Shown piece after piece: positions 25,140 through 34,496 of a stretch of 37,178 nucleotides of DNA. The DNA is taken from contig JAKFXL010000041.1 of assembly GCA_021731365.1 (NCBI GenBank), forward strand, positions 1 to 37,178, read 5' to 3'. A program made the position numbers and the translations under genes. Below the pieces are notes generated by a model that saw only the letters and a program-made list of their open reading frames with translations, did not search any database and was not told the origin of the DNA. Source of the DNA: Gammaproteobacteria bacterium (GTDB taxonomy: Bacteria; Pseudomonadota; Gammaproteobacteria; Tenderiales; Tenderiaceae). Within the stretch, counting starts at the first letter, position 1. Each line of letters starts with the position of its first letter.

Positions 25140-26240
25140 CTACAGTGCTGAAGTCAGCGCTGAGAGGAAGGCTACATTTTCACTGGGCTTGCCAACCGTT
25201 ACCCGCAAACAGTCCTGCAACAGTTCGTGTACGCCATTCATGTTTTTGATCAACACCCCCTTCTTCTGCAAGGCAATATGGATACGGTCCGCCTGACCTT
25301 TGCCAACCCGGAACAGTACAAAATTGGCATCGCTGGGGAACACTTCTGTCCCCTTCAGACGGCGAATACTTTCAGCCAGCCAGGCGCGATCACGATTGAT
25401 CTGCCCAATCTGCTCTTCAAACTCATCCTCAAAGCGCAGCACAAACTCCGCCGTCGCCTGGGTTAAGGTGTTGATATTGTAGGGCAGACGCAACTTATCA
25501 AACTCGCACAACCAGTTGGTTGGCCCCACCAGATAGCCGAGACGCAGCCCGGCCAGACCCATTTTTGACAATGTCCGCATCACCAGCAGATTACTGAACT
25601 CACCGAGACGATTCATAAAACTGCTGCCAGAGAAGGCCGTGTACGCCTCATCCACCACCACCAGACCACGGCTGGCACGCAGGATCTGCTCGATATCCCC
25701 ATCAGCAAAAAGGTTACCCGTTGGGTTATTTGGGCTGGCAAGATAGATCACTGAGGGCTGGTGTTGCTCAATGGCGGCCAGCATCGCAGGCAGATCAAGG
25801 GAAAAATCGGGGTTAAGCGGCACACCCACATAAGGCAGCCCCACATAGGCGGCAATCATACGGTACATGGAGAAGGATGGCTCCGGCACCATCACCTTGC
25901 TGTCACGCCCTCGCAAAGAGAGATTGATGATTTGAATCAGCTCATCCGAACCGTTGCCCAGCAACAGATCCATGCCCGCTGGGATACCAAAAGTCTGGCG
26001 TAGACGGGCCTTCAGCTCAGTCGACTCCGGATCAGGATAGCGGTTGAGCGTAACGTTCTGCATCTCCTCCAACCACTCGCCACGCAGATATGCCGGCCAG
26101 CTGTAGGGGTTCTCCATCGCATCCAGTTTAATAAGACCACGGGAGGGCGGGACATGATACTGCTTCAACGCCTGTACTTCAGGCCGGATCAGATGAATGA
26201 TCTTCTGGTCTTTTCTATCCACTATAGGTATCACTGGCAT
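25140..26240 (-). CDS. hisC: Histidinol-phosphate aminotransferase
   Basis: HisC transfers an amino group from glutamate to imidazole acetol phosphate. ATG 26240 is chosen because GGGGA lies nearby and the sequence MPVIPIVDRKDQKI starts a normal N terminus; an ATG at 26291 would overlap the spacer palindrome. The 366-residue fold-type I PLP enzyme shows LGNGSDELIQII, SPNNPTGN, VVVDEAYTAF and the PLP-lysine phrase RTLSKMGLAGLRLGY. A C-terminal arginine phrase (DCLRVTVGKPSEN) binds the substrate carboxylate. It follows hisD by 67 bases. Confidence 0.96.
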   Translation of the reverse strand: MPVIPIVDRKDQKIIHLIRPEVQALKQYHVPPSRGLIKLDAMENPYSWPAYLRGEWLEEMQNVTLNRYPDPESTELKARLRQTFGIPAGMDLLLGNGSDELIQIINLSLRGRDSKVMVPEPSFSMYRMIAAYVGLPYVGVPLNPDFSLDLPAMLAAIEQHQPSVIYLASPNNPTGNLFADGDIEQILRASRGLVVVDEAYTAFSGSSFMNRLGEFSNLLVMRTLSKMGLAGLRLGYLVGPTNWLCEFDKLRLPYNINTLTQATAEFVLRFEDEFEEQIGQINRDRAWLAESIRRLKGTEVFPSDANFVLFRVGKGQADRIHIALQKKGVLIKNMNGVHELLQDCLRVTVGKPSENVAFLSALTSAL

Positions 26241-26297
26241 GGCGATTTCCCCGATTTTACAATGATTGCTTAGGTAAGGCACTACACCCATAGCATA

Positions 26298-26311
26298 TTA
26301 GCATATGCTAA
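26298..26311. repeat. 14-base perfect palindrome at the hisD 3' end
   Basis: TTAGCATATGCTAA reads identically on both strands and covers the hisD stop codon. It is preceded by another TAGCATAT copy at 26291-26298. It could be a chance A/T-rich palindrome or a binding site. No terminator T tract follows. Confidence 0.4.
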
Positions 26312-27615
26312 CTTTTTATCCGGTACTCCGCCGAACGGGCATGGGCAGTCAAACCTTCACCCCGTGCCAGTACAGATGCCGTCTTACCCAGGAAAGAGGC
26401 CCCCTCTGCCGAACACATGATCAGACTGGAGCGCTTCTGGAAATCATAGACACCCAATGGCGATGAAAAGCGCGCTGTGCGTGACGTGGGCAGGACATGG
26501 TTGGGGCCAGCACAATAGTCACCCAACGCTTCAGCGGTATAACGACCCATAAAAATAGCCCCTGCATGGCGAATGCCCTCCAGCAGTTCGTCCGGATCTT
26601 CGACAGAAAGTTCCAAATGTTCCGGGGCCACGTGGTTGATCACCTTGGCAGCCTCGTCCATATCAGCCACCAAAATCATGCCGCCACGCCCACTGAGTGA
26701 GTTACGAATAATATCAGCACGCTCCATGCCCGGCAGCAGGCGGTCAATACTGGCCTGAACCTGATCAAGGAAGGCGGCGCTGGGGGAGACCAGTATCGAC
26801 TGCGCATCTTCGTCGTGCTCGGCCTGGGAGAAGAGATCCATCGCCACCCAATCCGGATTGGTCTCGCCATCACAGACCACCAGAATTTCTGAAGGTCCGG
26901 CAATCATGTCGATGCCTACCGCGCCAAACACCATACCCTTGGCGGTAGCCACGTAGACGTTCCCGGGCCCGACGATCTTGTCGACCCGTGGAACAGTCGC
27001 GGTGCCATAGGCCAACGCCGCTACCGCCTGGGCACCACCGATGGCAAAGGCACGATCCACCCCTACCAGCGCTGCGGCAGCCAGCACCAGATCGTTAATC
27101 TCACCATCCGGGGTGGGCACAACCATAATAATTTCTGAGACACCGGCCACTTTGGCCGGTACTGCATTCATCAATACAGACGAAGGGTATGCCGCCTTGC
27201 CGCCCGGCACGTAGAGCCCCACCCGATCCAGGGCCGTCACCTTCTGCCCCAGCATGGTGCCGTCGGGTTCGGTATAGGACCAGGACTCGGCGCGTTGGTG
27301 CTCGTGATAGGCAAAGAGCCGCTGCAGCGAAAACTCCAGCGCCTTGCGCTGCTCCACCGGAATACGCTCAAGTGCCTCTTTCATACGCGCCTGGGATATC
27401 TCCAGCTCGGCCATGCTGCCAACGTCCATGCGATCAAAACGGTTGGTATATTCAACCAGCGCCTCATCACCACGATGGCGAACGTTGGCGATGATGTCAC
27501 GCACAACCGTGGCCACTCGCTCATCAGAGGCGCTATCCCACGCCAGCAGCGCATCAAGCCGAGGCCAGAAATCGTCATCCCCGGCGTTTAACCGTTTGAT
27601 TGCCAGATCACTCAT
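26308..27615 (-). CDS. hisD: Histidinol dehydrogenase
   Basis: HisD oxidises histidinol to histidine in two NAD-dependent steps. The 435-residue protein has its full set of zinc ligands and catalytic residues: Q264 and H267 ([12 protein letters not shown]), D366 ([12 protein letters not shown]), H425 ([10 protein letters not shown]), and the E332/H333 pair (VAPEHLEL). Other family phrases are [30 protein letters not shown] and [13 protein letters not shown]. It lies between hisG and hisC in the standard order. Confidence 0.97.
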   Translation of the reverse strand: MSDLAIKRLNAGDDDFWPRLDALLAWDSASDERVATVVRDIIANVRHRGDEALVEYTNRFDRMDVGSMAELEISQARMKEALERIPVEQRKALEFSLQRLFAYHEHQRAESWSYTEPDGTMLGQKVTALDRVGLYVPGGKAAYPSSVLMNAVPAKVAGVSEIIMVVPTPDGEINDLVLAAAALVGVDRAFAIGGAQAVAALAYGTATVPRVDKIVGPGNVYVATAKGMVFGAVGIDMIAGPSEILVVCDGETNPDWVAMDLFSQAEHDEDAQSILVSPSAAFLDQVQASIDRLLPGMERADIIRNSLSGRGGMILVADMDEAAKVINHVAPEHLELSVEDPDELLEGIRHAGAIFMGRYTAEALGDYCAGPNHVLPTSRTARFSSPLGVYDFQKRSSLIMCSAEGASFLGKTASVLARGEGLTAHARSAEYRIKS

Positions 27616-27644
27616 ATCATTACTCCACTCACTCTACAGCCACC

Positions 27645-28283
27645 TTAACTTCGTTCTGCCACAGCCCTGGCCATGCAGTCGATCAACGGTTTTACTGCCG
27701 CATGTTTCATCTTCATAGAGGCTTTGTTCACGATCAAACGTGAACTGATATCGGCGATATGTTGCAACGGTGCCAGGCCGTTTGCACGCAGGGTATTGCC
27801 TGTATCCACCAGATCAACGATCCAGTCGGACAGCCCCACCAGCGGTGCCAGCTCCATGGATCCATACAGCTTAATGATCTCCGCCTGTTTGCCCTGGGAG
27901 GCAAAATAGCGCCGCGCCGAGTTGACATATTTAGTAGCAATCCGCAGCCGCGATGACTCGGTCGGCACATCCGTCACCCCCGCCACCATCAGTCTACAGC
28001 AGGCAATTTTGAGGTCGAGCAGCTCATACAGACCATCGCCCTCGTACTCCATTAATACATCCTTGCCGGCAATGCCAATATCAGCCGCACCATAATCAAC
28101 GTAGGTGGGGACATCAGAGGCACGGATCAATACCAGCTTCACATCCTCGCGACTGGTATCCAGAATCAGCTTACGGCTGGTCTCCGGATCATCAATCGGT
28201 ACAATGCCAGCCTCGGCCAACAGCGGTAGTGCATCCTTAAAGATACGCCCTTTGGAAACAGCGATGGTTAAAACCTTGCTCAC
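27645..28283 (-). CDS. hisG: ATP phosphoribosyltransferase, short form
   Basis: HisG condenses ATP and PRPP, the first and regulated step of histidine synthesis. At about 212 residues it is the short form (opening [18 protein letters not shown], then [21 protein letters not shown] and [14 protein letters not shown]). It ends before the ACT-like regulatory domain of the 300-residue long form. Short HisG works only with the regulatory subunit HisZ, which is not in this window. The start is ambiguous: GTG 28283 is ten bases after GAGGAG, while GTG 28292 is only one base after it. The ribosome-binding site overlaps the murA stop, so it is probably coupled to murA. Confidence 0.95.
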   Translation of the reverse strand: MSKVLTIAVSKGRIFKDALPLLAEAGIVPIDDPETSRKLILDTSREDVKLVLIRASDVPTYVDYGAADIGIAGKDVLMEYEGDGLYELLDLKIACCRLMVAGVTDVPTESSRLRIATKYVNSARRYFASQGKQAEIIKLYGSMELAPLVGLSDWIVDLVDTGNTLRANGLAPLQHIADISSRLIVNKASMKMKHAAVKPLIDCMARAVAERS

Positions 28284-28295
28284 GTCCTTCACTCC

Positions 28296-29555
<1,260 letters not shown>

Positions 29556-29623
29556 TCAATAGACCGCTTTTAGGGCGCGTACAACGCCGCTGGAAGGAGA
29601 GATAACACCAAAAAAACAGCAGT

Positions 29624-29869
29624 TTAACCGTTCTTGTTCGCCCATGACTCAGGGGTATAGGTCTTCATCGACAGGGCATGGATCGCCGAGCGCATATTAT
29701 CGCCCAACGCCCCGTATACCAGACGGTGCTGCTCCAACATGCCTTTGCCAACAAAGGCCGGGGATACCACAATGGCCTCAAAATGTTGGCCATCATCGCC
29801 AAAAACCTGCACCTGACTGCCGGGCAGACCGGTCTCAATCATCTGCTTAATCTGCTCTGCTTGCATCAT
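29624..29869 (-). CDS. ibaG: BolA-family protein, IbaG type
   Basis: An 81-residue BolA-family protein. The class II KH-like fold is visible: MQAEQIKQMIETGLPGSQVQ, DDGQHFEAIVVSPAFVGK and LEQHRLVYGALGDNM, ending in SMKTYTPESW. The H of QHFEAI and the H of EQHRLVY correspond to conserved residues used for Fe-S coordination with monothiol glutaredoxins. The neighbours mlaB and murA are those of Escherichia ibaG, which is why I prefer IbaG to BolA. Two adjacent ATG codons (29869, 29866) could start it. Confidence 0.9.
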   Translation of the reverse strand: MMQAEQIKQMIETGLPGSQVQVFGDDGQHFEAIVVSPAFVGKGMLEQHRLVYGALGDNMRSAIHALSMKTYTPESWANKNG

Positions 29870-30058
29870 ACATAACCTGCTTGATCAATCGTGGGGAGAG
29901 CCAACGGCTGTTCCGGAACGGCATAGGATACCGCTTATGACGGGACTTTTTAAGTCTGACGTAGAATTTAGGGGCCATCGCCCCACGTAAAAGAGGCGGA
30001 GATCGCCGGCAACAACACACCCCATACGGCGCTATCCGGGATTCTGGCGTGATAAGAC

Positions 30059-30385
30059 CTACTCTGGCGAGACACCCTCTGACACAGAGGGAAAAGCCAA
30101 TAACTGATCCACCCCCCCTACCCTGGCCAGCCCCAACAGCTGTGCTGGCACATTATGGAAGGTGATAGACCCTTTCTGCTGCCGCGCCAACCGCGTCCAC
30201 CCCACCAGCAGGGCAAGACCGGCGCTATCGCTACGCTCAACCCCGGCCAGATCGAGGACCACCGCCACACTGCCAGCACAGAGCTGTTGCCCTTGCTGAA
30301 ACAGCTGTGGCACGGTATCGAAGGTTAGTGCGCCGAAGAGGGCACAACCGCCATCCTCACGCCGCTCCAGCCGGGCTGCACTCAC
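30059..30385 (-). CDS. mlaB: STAS-domain protein MlaB
   Basis: MlaB is the small cytoplasmic STAS subunit that stabilises and activates the MlaF ATPase. The 108-residue product shows LFGALTFDTVPQLFQQG, then VAVVLDLAGVERSDSAGLAL with the conserved STAS serine/aspartate loop, and LLVGWTRLARQQKGSI. GTG 30385 overlaps the mlaC stop in GTGA, with AGGT seven bases upstream, so it is translationally coupled to mlaC. It is the last gene of the mla operon. Confidence 0.88.
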   Translation of the reverse strand: MSAARLERREDGGCALFGALTFDTVPQLFQQGQQLCAGSVAVVLDLAGVERSDSAGLALLVGWTRLARQQKGSITFHNVPAQLLGLARVGGVDQLLAFPSVSEGVSPE

Positions 30386-30993
30386 TTGCTGACCTGTTTG
30401 TTGCGATCAGCCAGGGTTTTAACCAGCCCGTCCAGCCCACTATCACGAACCTCCTTAGCGAAGCTGGAGCGGTAGTTGGTCACCAGACTCACACCATCGA
30501 TCACCACGTCAAAGACCTTCCACTGCTCGCCTTCCTGACGCAAGCGGTAATCGATAGGGATCGGAAACCCCCCTGGCTGCGCCACTTCTGAGTGAACGGT
30601 GGCCAGTTCAGGACGTGCCTCCGGACGAAATGGTTTAAAGGTAAGCTTTTGATCAGTATATTGATTTAATGAAGTTGCATAGGTACGCACCAACAAGGTC
30701 CGGAACTCTTCTACAAAGGCCTTCTTTTGTGCCGGTGTGGCACGCTGCCAGTACTTTGCCAGCACCATCTGCGACATATACTCAAAATCAAAGTGGGGCA
30801 GCACGATCTGGTTGACCAGCTCATAGATTCGCCCCGGCTCAGCCTTAATGACCGCCGCCTCCTCCTTGAGCTTGCCAAGCATCAGTTTCGAGGTCTCTTC
30901 CACCAGCGCCTGTGGTGCCTGAGCGGCAGCCATCACCGGCCCTGCCATCAGGAGCGTTGCCCCCAGTACCATCACTGCCATCAGCCGTCTCAT
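30382..30993 (-). CDS. mlaC: Periplasmic phospholipid-binding protein MlaC
   Basis: MlaC carries phospholipids across the periplasm between the MlaA-porin complex and MlaFEDB. The 203-residue protein has a signal peptide (MRRLMAVMVLGATLLMAGPVMA) and the Tol-Ttg2D family fold: VNQIVLPHFDFEYMSQMVL, KYWQRATPAQKKAFVEEF and RTLLVRTYATSLNQY. It continues with PIDYRLRQEGEQWKVFDVVI and GVSLVTNYRSSF. The ATG overlaps the TolC-like gene stop in ATGA. Confidence 0.93.
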   Translation of the reverse strand: MRRLMAVMVLGATLLMAGPVMAAAQAPQALVEETSKLMLGKLKEEAAVIKAEPGRIYELVNQIVLPHFDFEYMSQMVLAKYWQRATPAQKKAFVEEFRTLLVRTYATSLNQYTDQKLTFKPFRPEARPELATVHSEVAQPGGFPIPIDYRLRQEGEQWKVFDVVIDGVSLVTNYRSSFAKEVRDSGLDGLVKTLADRNKQVSK

Positions 30994-32336
30994 TTCCTTG
31001 CTCCTATTACTGACTCAAGCTGAGCCACATGCATATTGTACTCAAAGGTTGTCTGAATGTAGTCTGAACTGGCCACCACATAGGCCTGGAACGCCGTCAT
31101 CACCTTATCAGCCTTCTCCAACCCCGCCTCAAAATCGGTATAACTGGCAATCATCCAGCGCCGCGACGAGCGGCTCGCCTCGGCCAGACTCTCTACCGAT
31201 TCGTGGTACCCCTGCACCTGATAATACTGCTCTGCGACCTGATAGGGGATGCCCATCCGGGCCAGCGCCGACTTTGATATCAAGGCGTTCAACTCCGCCT
31301 GGGCGGCAGCAGTTTTACCACGCTGCACCCCCCCTTTCCAATCCCACTTCATGCCTACCACTGGTGTAATACCGGCGTCATTGAATGGATCACTGATAAA
31401 GGGGTTTTCAATTCGGTCACGCCCCGGCGCGTAGGAGACAATACCCACCAGACCGGCATACAGGTTAGGGCGATTGCCCGCCTTGTTCGCCTCCAGCAGC
31501 GAACGGCGCGCCTTTAAACCCGCCTCCAGCTGCTGCATCTCAGGTCGGTCGCTCAACGCCTGCTGCTTGAGTTCAGCCAGCGACAAGGGTGGCAGCGCCA
31601 CCGGCTCCAGCCGCTGATCAACCACCTCGATCTCACCGTCCAGCCCCACGCCCGTGACCACCTTCAAACCATCAAGGGCAATTTTTTCCAGCGCCGCCGT
31701 CTGCGCCCGGTATTTACCCAGCAGCGCCTGGCCCGCCTGCAGGGCAAACAGGTCGGACTGTTTGGCATCACCACCCTCTTCCAGCCAGCTGCTGACCAGC
31801 TCTATGGCGCTCTGAATCCGTTTATCCACATCGGCCAGCAGCAGCCGTGCATCTCGTGCGGCCAGGTAACCGTAGTAGGCCTTTTTAACATCCATCACGG
31901 TGGCGTCCCGCTGTAGGCGCACATCACCACCCTTAATGTCGATGTTGGCCTTGGCCGCTGCGGAGTAGTTCTCCAGCTTGCCAAAGGTGTAGAGCGGTTT
32001 GATCAACCCCATCTGCACATTAAACCAGCCGGTCAAGCCATCAATATCGTAACGATCATCACGCAGATCACACTTTGCGGCGGTGCAGGCACCCCCCTCA
32101 AATATATTGCCTGAGACCTGGGGTGCCAAACCGACAAAGGCGTTGGCATCAACAAACCAGTCACCGTTACCTTCAACCTCCTGCAACAGACCCCGGGCTG
32201 CCTCAACCAGATGCTCCCGCTCTTCGATACGGGGGTCGGCATTCAAGGCACGTTCAATCGCCTGATCCAGCGTCAGACTCTCCGCCAGCACCGTCAACGG
32301 GGCCAGCAACAACAACGCCGCTAATCGTTTTTTCAC
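30990..32336 (-). CDS. TolC-family outer-membrane protein inserted in the mla operon
   Basis: A 448-residue outer-membrane efflux-type protein. The signal peptide (RLAALLLLAPLTVLA) is followed by the TolC-like N-terminal phrase LTLDQAIERALNADPRI. Two repeats of long helices with beta-strand regions follow: QMGLIKPLYTFGKLEN (TolC family GLIKPLYTFGK-like strand), DVKKAYYGYLAARDARLLL, SDRPEMQQLEAGLKARRSLL, and PVVGMKWDWKGGVQRGKTAAA. Two cysteines (C84, C89 in GGACTAAKCD) may form a small disulphide loop. TolC trimers form channels through the outer membrane and periplasm. The GTG start overlaps the mlaD stop in GTGA, and its stop overlaps mlaC in ATGA. This coupling on both sides implies a shared function with Mla. 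Confidence 0.88.
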   Translation of the reverse strand: MKKRLAALLLLAPLTVLAESLTLDQAIERALNADPRIEEREHLVEAARGLLQEVEGNGDWFVDANAFVGLAPQVSGNIFEGGACTAAKCDLRDDRYDIDGLTGWFNVQMGLIKPLYTFGKLENYSAAAKANIDIKGGDVRLQRDATVMDVKKAYYGYLAARDARLLLADVDKRIQSAIELVSSWLEEGGDAKQSDLFALQAGQALLGKYRAQTAALEKIALDGLKVVTGVGLDGEIEVVDQRLEPVALPPLSLAELKQQALSDRPEMQQLEAGLKARRSLLEANKAGNRPNLYAGLVGIVSYAPGRDRIENPFISDPFNDAGITPVVGMKWDWKGGVQRGKTAAAQAELNALISKSALARMGIPYQVAEQYYQVQGYHESVESLAEASRSSRRWMIASYTDFEAGLEKADKVMTAFQAYVVASSDYIQTTFEYNMHVAQLESVIGARK

Positions 32337-32821
32337 TGTCCGCCCTCTGTCTTATCGCTACCTTCTGCGGCAGTTTTAAAGAGGAACTGACCAATCAGCT
32401 GCTCCAACACCAGTGCCGACTGGGTCATGATGAGATGGTCATTGGCCTTGAGATACTCGGGATCCCCGCCAGCCTCCAGGGCAATATACTGCTCCCCCAG
32501 CAGTCCGGAGGTGAATATGCTGGCACTGCTATCAAGCGGCAGCTTATTGTATTCATTATTGATTTTTAACATCACCACCGCCTCATAAGTAGTGCTGTCA
32601 AAACCGATCTGCTCAACGCGCCCCACCCGGACCCCCGCCATGGTCACAGGGGCCTGCACCTTCAGCCCGCCGATGTTGTCAAACCGCGCCTCTAGCGGAT
32701 AACCCGCTGCATCGGAAAAATTACTGAGGTTGCTGACCTTAATCGCCAGGATAAAGATCGCGGCCAGCCCCAGCGCCACAAAAATACCGACGGAGATCTC
32801 TAATGTTCTATTATGAAACAT
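32333..32821 (-). CDS. mlaD: Phospholipid transporter substrate-binding subunit MlaD
   Basis: MlaD is the inner-membrane-anchored MCE protein that forms a hexameric lipid ring on top of MlaE. The 162-residue protein has one N-terminal helix (LEISVGIFVALGLAAIFIL) and one MCE domain: YPLEARFDNIGGLKVQAPV, MAGVRVGRVEQI, and the LGEQYIAL loop near residue 110. A C-terminal hydrophobic helix (ALVLEQLIGQFLFK) would line the central channel. AAAGG precedes ATG 32821. A 50-base gap separates it from mlaE. Confidence 0.94.
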   Translation of the reverse strand: MFHNRTLEISVGIFVALGLAAIFILAIKVSNLSNFSDAAGYPLEARFDNIGGLKVQAPVTMAGVRVGRVEQIGFDSTTYEAVVMLKINNEYNKLPLDSSASIFTSGLLGEQYIALEAGGDPEYLKANDHLIMTQSALVLEQLIGQFLFKTAAEGSDKTEGGQ

Positions 32822-32871
32822 GGTTTATACCTTTCAAATTAATCCCTGCCACCCACTGGCAACAGCCAATA

Positions 32872-33645
32872 TCAGTCAAACATCAACGCCGTCATAATCA
32901 CATCCAGCCCCAGCACCACCAGCGATGTATGCACCACAGTACGGGTAGTCGCCCGGCTCACCCCTTCAGAGGTAGGCACTGCATCGTACCCCTCATATAA
33001 CGCAATCCACGACGCAGCAAAACCAAATACAACACTTTTGATAATGCCATTAAGCACATCATCATAAAAATCGACACGGCTCTGGATCTGTGACCAAAAG
33101 GCCCCTTCATCCACACCGAGCAGGCCAACACCTACAAAGTAACCGCCAAAAACACCCACGGCACTGAAGATCGCCGCCAACAGTGGCACCGAGATAAAAC
33201 CAGCCCAGAAGCGTGGTGCAATCACCCGTTGCAACGGATCCACCGCCATCATCTCCATCCCTGAGAGCTGTTCCGTCGCCTTCATCAGGCCAATCTCCGC
33301 CGTCAGCGACGTTCCGGCACGGGCTGCAAACAGAATCGCCGTCAACACCGGCCCCAGCTCCTGCACCAGCGACAGCGCCACCATCACCCCCAGCGACTCT
33401 TCAGAACCAAAGTCGACCAGGGTATTGTACCCCTGCAACCCCAGCACCATGCCGACAAACAGCCCGGCCACTGCCACAATCAGCAGCGACAATACACCGA
33501 TACTAAAGAGCTGCTGCAACAGCAGACGGAAGCGAATGAACATGCCGGGCGACCCCGCCAGCACATAAAACAGGAAGATGTGGCCACGCCCCAGCCGCTC
33601 AAAAAAGTTGAGTCCCGCACGTCCCAGCTGTTGTAACCAGTTCAT
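32872..33645 (-). CDS. mlaE: Phospholipid transporter permease MlaE
   Basis: The start is taken at ATG 33645, which overlaps the mlaF stop by one base and follows AGGAGAG at eight bases. The longer frame up to 33747 lies inside mlaF. The 257-residue permease has an N-terminal amphipathic helix and five membrane helices. Family phrases are FVGMVLGLQGYNTL, LVQELGPVLTAILFAARAG (the conserved coupling helix region) and EIGLMKATEQLSGMEMMAVDP. It dimerises and carries lipid between MlaD and the bilayer. Confidence 0.94.
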   Translation of the reverse strand: MNWLQQLGRAGLNFFERLGRGHIFLFYVLAGSPGMFIRFRLLLQQLFSIGVLSLLIVAVAGLFVGMVLGLQGYNTLVDFGSEESLGVMVALSLVQELGPVLTAILFAARAGTSLTAEIGLMKATEQLSGMEMMAVDPLQRVIAPRFWAGFISVPLLAAIFSAVGVFGGYFVGVGLLGVDEGAFWSQIQSRVDFYDDVLNGIIKSVVFGFAASWIALYEGYDAVPTSEGVSRATTRTVVHTSLVVLGLDVIMTALMFD

Positions 33646-34466
33646 CAACACTTCTCTCCTGAAAGCAGATCGTCGGCATAGTCCCGGGCCGGGAAGTGAA
33701 ACGGCACCGGGCCGTCGGGCAACCCCTTCATAAACTGCTGCACCCATTCGGAACCGGAGCGATCCAGCTCATCCGGTGAACCGTGGCCCACCACCTTGCC
33801 GTTGGAGATGACATATATATAGTCTGCAATCGCGGCGGTCTCGGCCACATCGTGGGAGACCACAACGCTGGTCAGCCCCAGCGCCTTATTGATCTTGTGG
33901 ATCAATTCTACCAAGACCCCCATGGAGATCGGGTCCTGACCGGTGAAGGGCTCGTCATACATAATCATCATCGGATCAAGGGCGATGGCCCGCGCCAGCG
34001 CCACACGCCGCGCCATGCCGCCAGAGAGCTCAGCGGGCATCAAGCCACGTGCACCACGCAGCCCCACCGCCTCCAACTTCATCAACACCAGATCACGGAC
34101 CAGCTCTTCCGGCAGCTGGGTATGTTCACGAACAGGAAAGGCGACATTGTCAAAAACGTTAAGATCGGTGAGCAGCGCACCGCTCTGGAACAACATGCCC
34201 ATGCGCTTGCGGAGCTGAAACAGCTTGGTACGAGACAACTGCGCCACATTCTCGCCGTCCACCTCAATGGTGCCGGCCAATGGCCGCAGCTGGCCACCGA
34301 TCAACTTCAGCAGCGTGGTTTTACCCGTACCACTCGGCCCCATGATGGCGGTCACCTGGCCACGGCGGATATCGAGATCCAGGCCGTCAAAGATCATCCG
34401 GCTGCCACGCTGAAAGCTCAGACCACGGATGCGTACCAGCACCTCACTCATATCAGTTCCTGACAT
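33645..34466 (-). CDS. mlaF: Phospholipid transporter ATPase MlaF
   Basis: MlaF is the ABC ATPase of the retrograde phospholipid transporter. ATG 34466 follows GGGGAG at five bases; ATG 34451 is an equally plausible start. All nucleotide-binding motifs are intact: Walker A GPSGTGKT (43-50), Q-loop FQSGALL, signature LSGGMARRVALARA, Walker B MIMYDEPFTGQDP and H-loop VVSHDVAE. A C-terminal extension past the core contacts MlaB and the neighbouring MlaF in known structures. It is the first gene of the mla operon, 30 bases after pmbA. Confidence 0.95.
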   Translation of the reverse strand: MSGTDMSEVLVRIRGLSFQRGSRMIFDGLDLDIRRGQVTAIMGPSGTGKTTLLKLIGGQLRPLAGTIEVDGENVAQLSRTKLFQLRKRMGMLFQSGALLTDLNVFDNVAFPVREHTQLPEELVRDLVLMKLEAVGLRGARGLMPAELSGGMARRVALARAIALDPMMIMYDEPFTGQDPISMGVLVELIHKINKALGLTSVVVSHDVAETAAIADYIYVISNGKVVGHGSPDELDRSGSEWVQQFMKGLPDGPVPFHFPARDYADDLLSGEKC

Positions 34467-34496
34467 GTACACTCCCCACGCCCATACAAACCACCT

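Noticed and set aside
29870-30058. Terminator or small RNA between mlaB and ibaG
   Set aside because: A five-base-pair GGGGC/GCCCC hairpin at 29971-29984 lacks a T tract and a clear promoter. The evidence is too weak for a feature.
33646-33747. N-terminal extension of mlaE into mlaF
   Set aside because: ATG 33645 has AGGAGAG at eight bases and gives the standard permease N terminus. The extension simply overlaps mlaF.
33783-34463. Long plus-strand open frame (226 codons) opposite mlaF
   Set aside because: It is antisense to an intact ABC ATPase with all motifs, is rich in His and Gln, and shows no family resemblance: a shadow frame.
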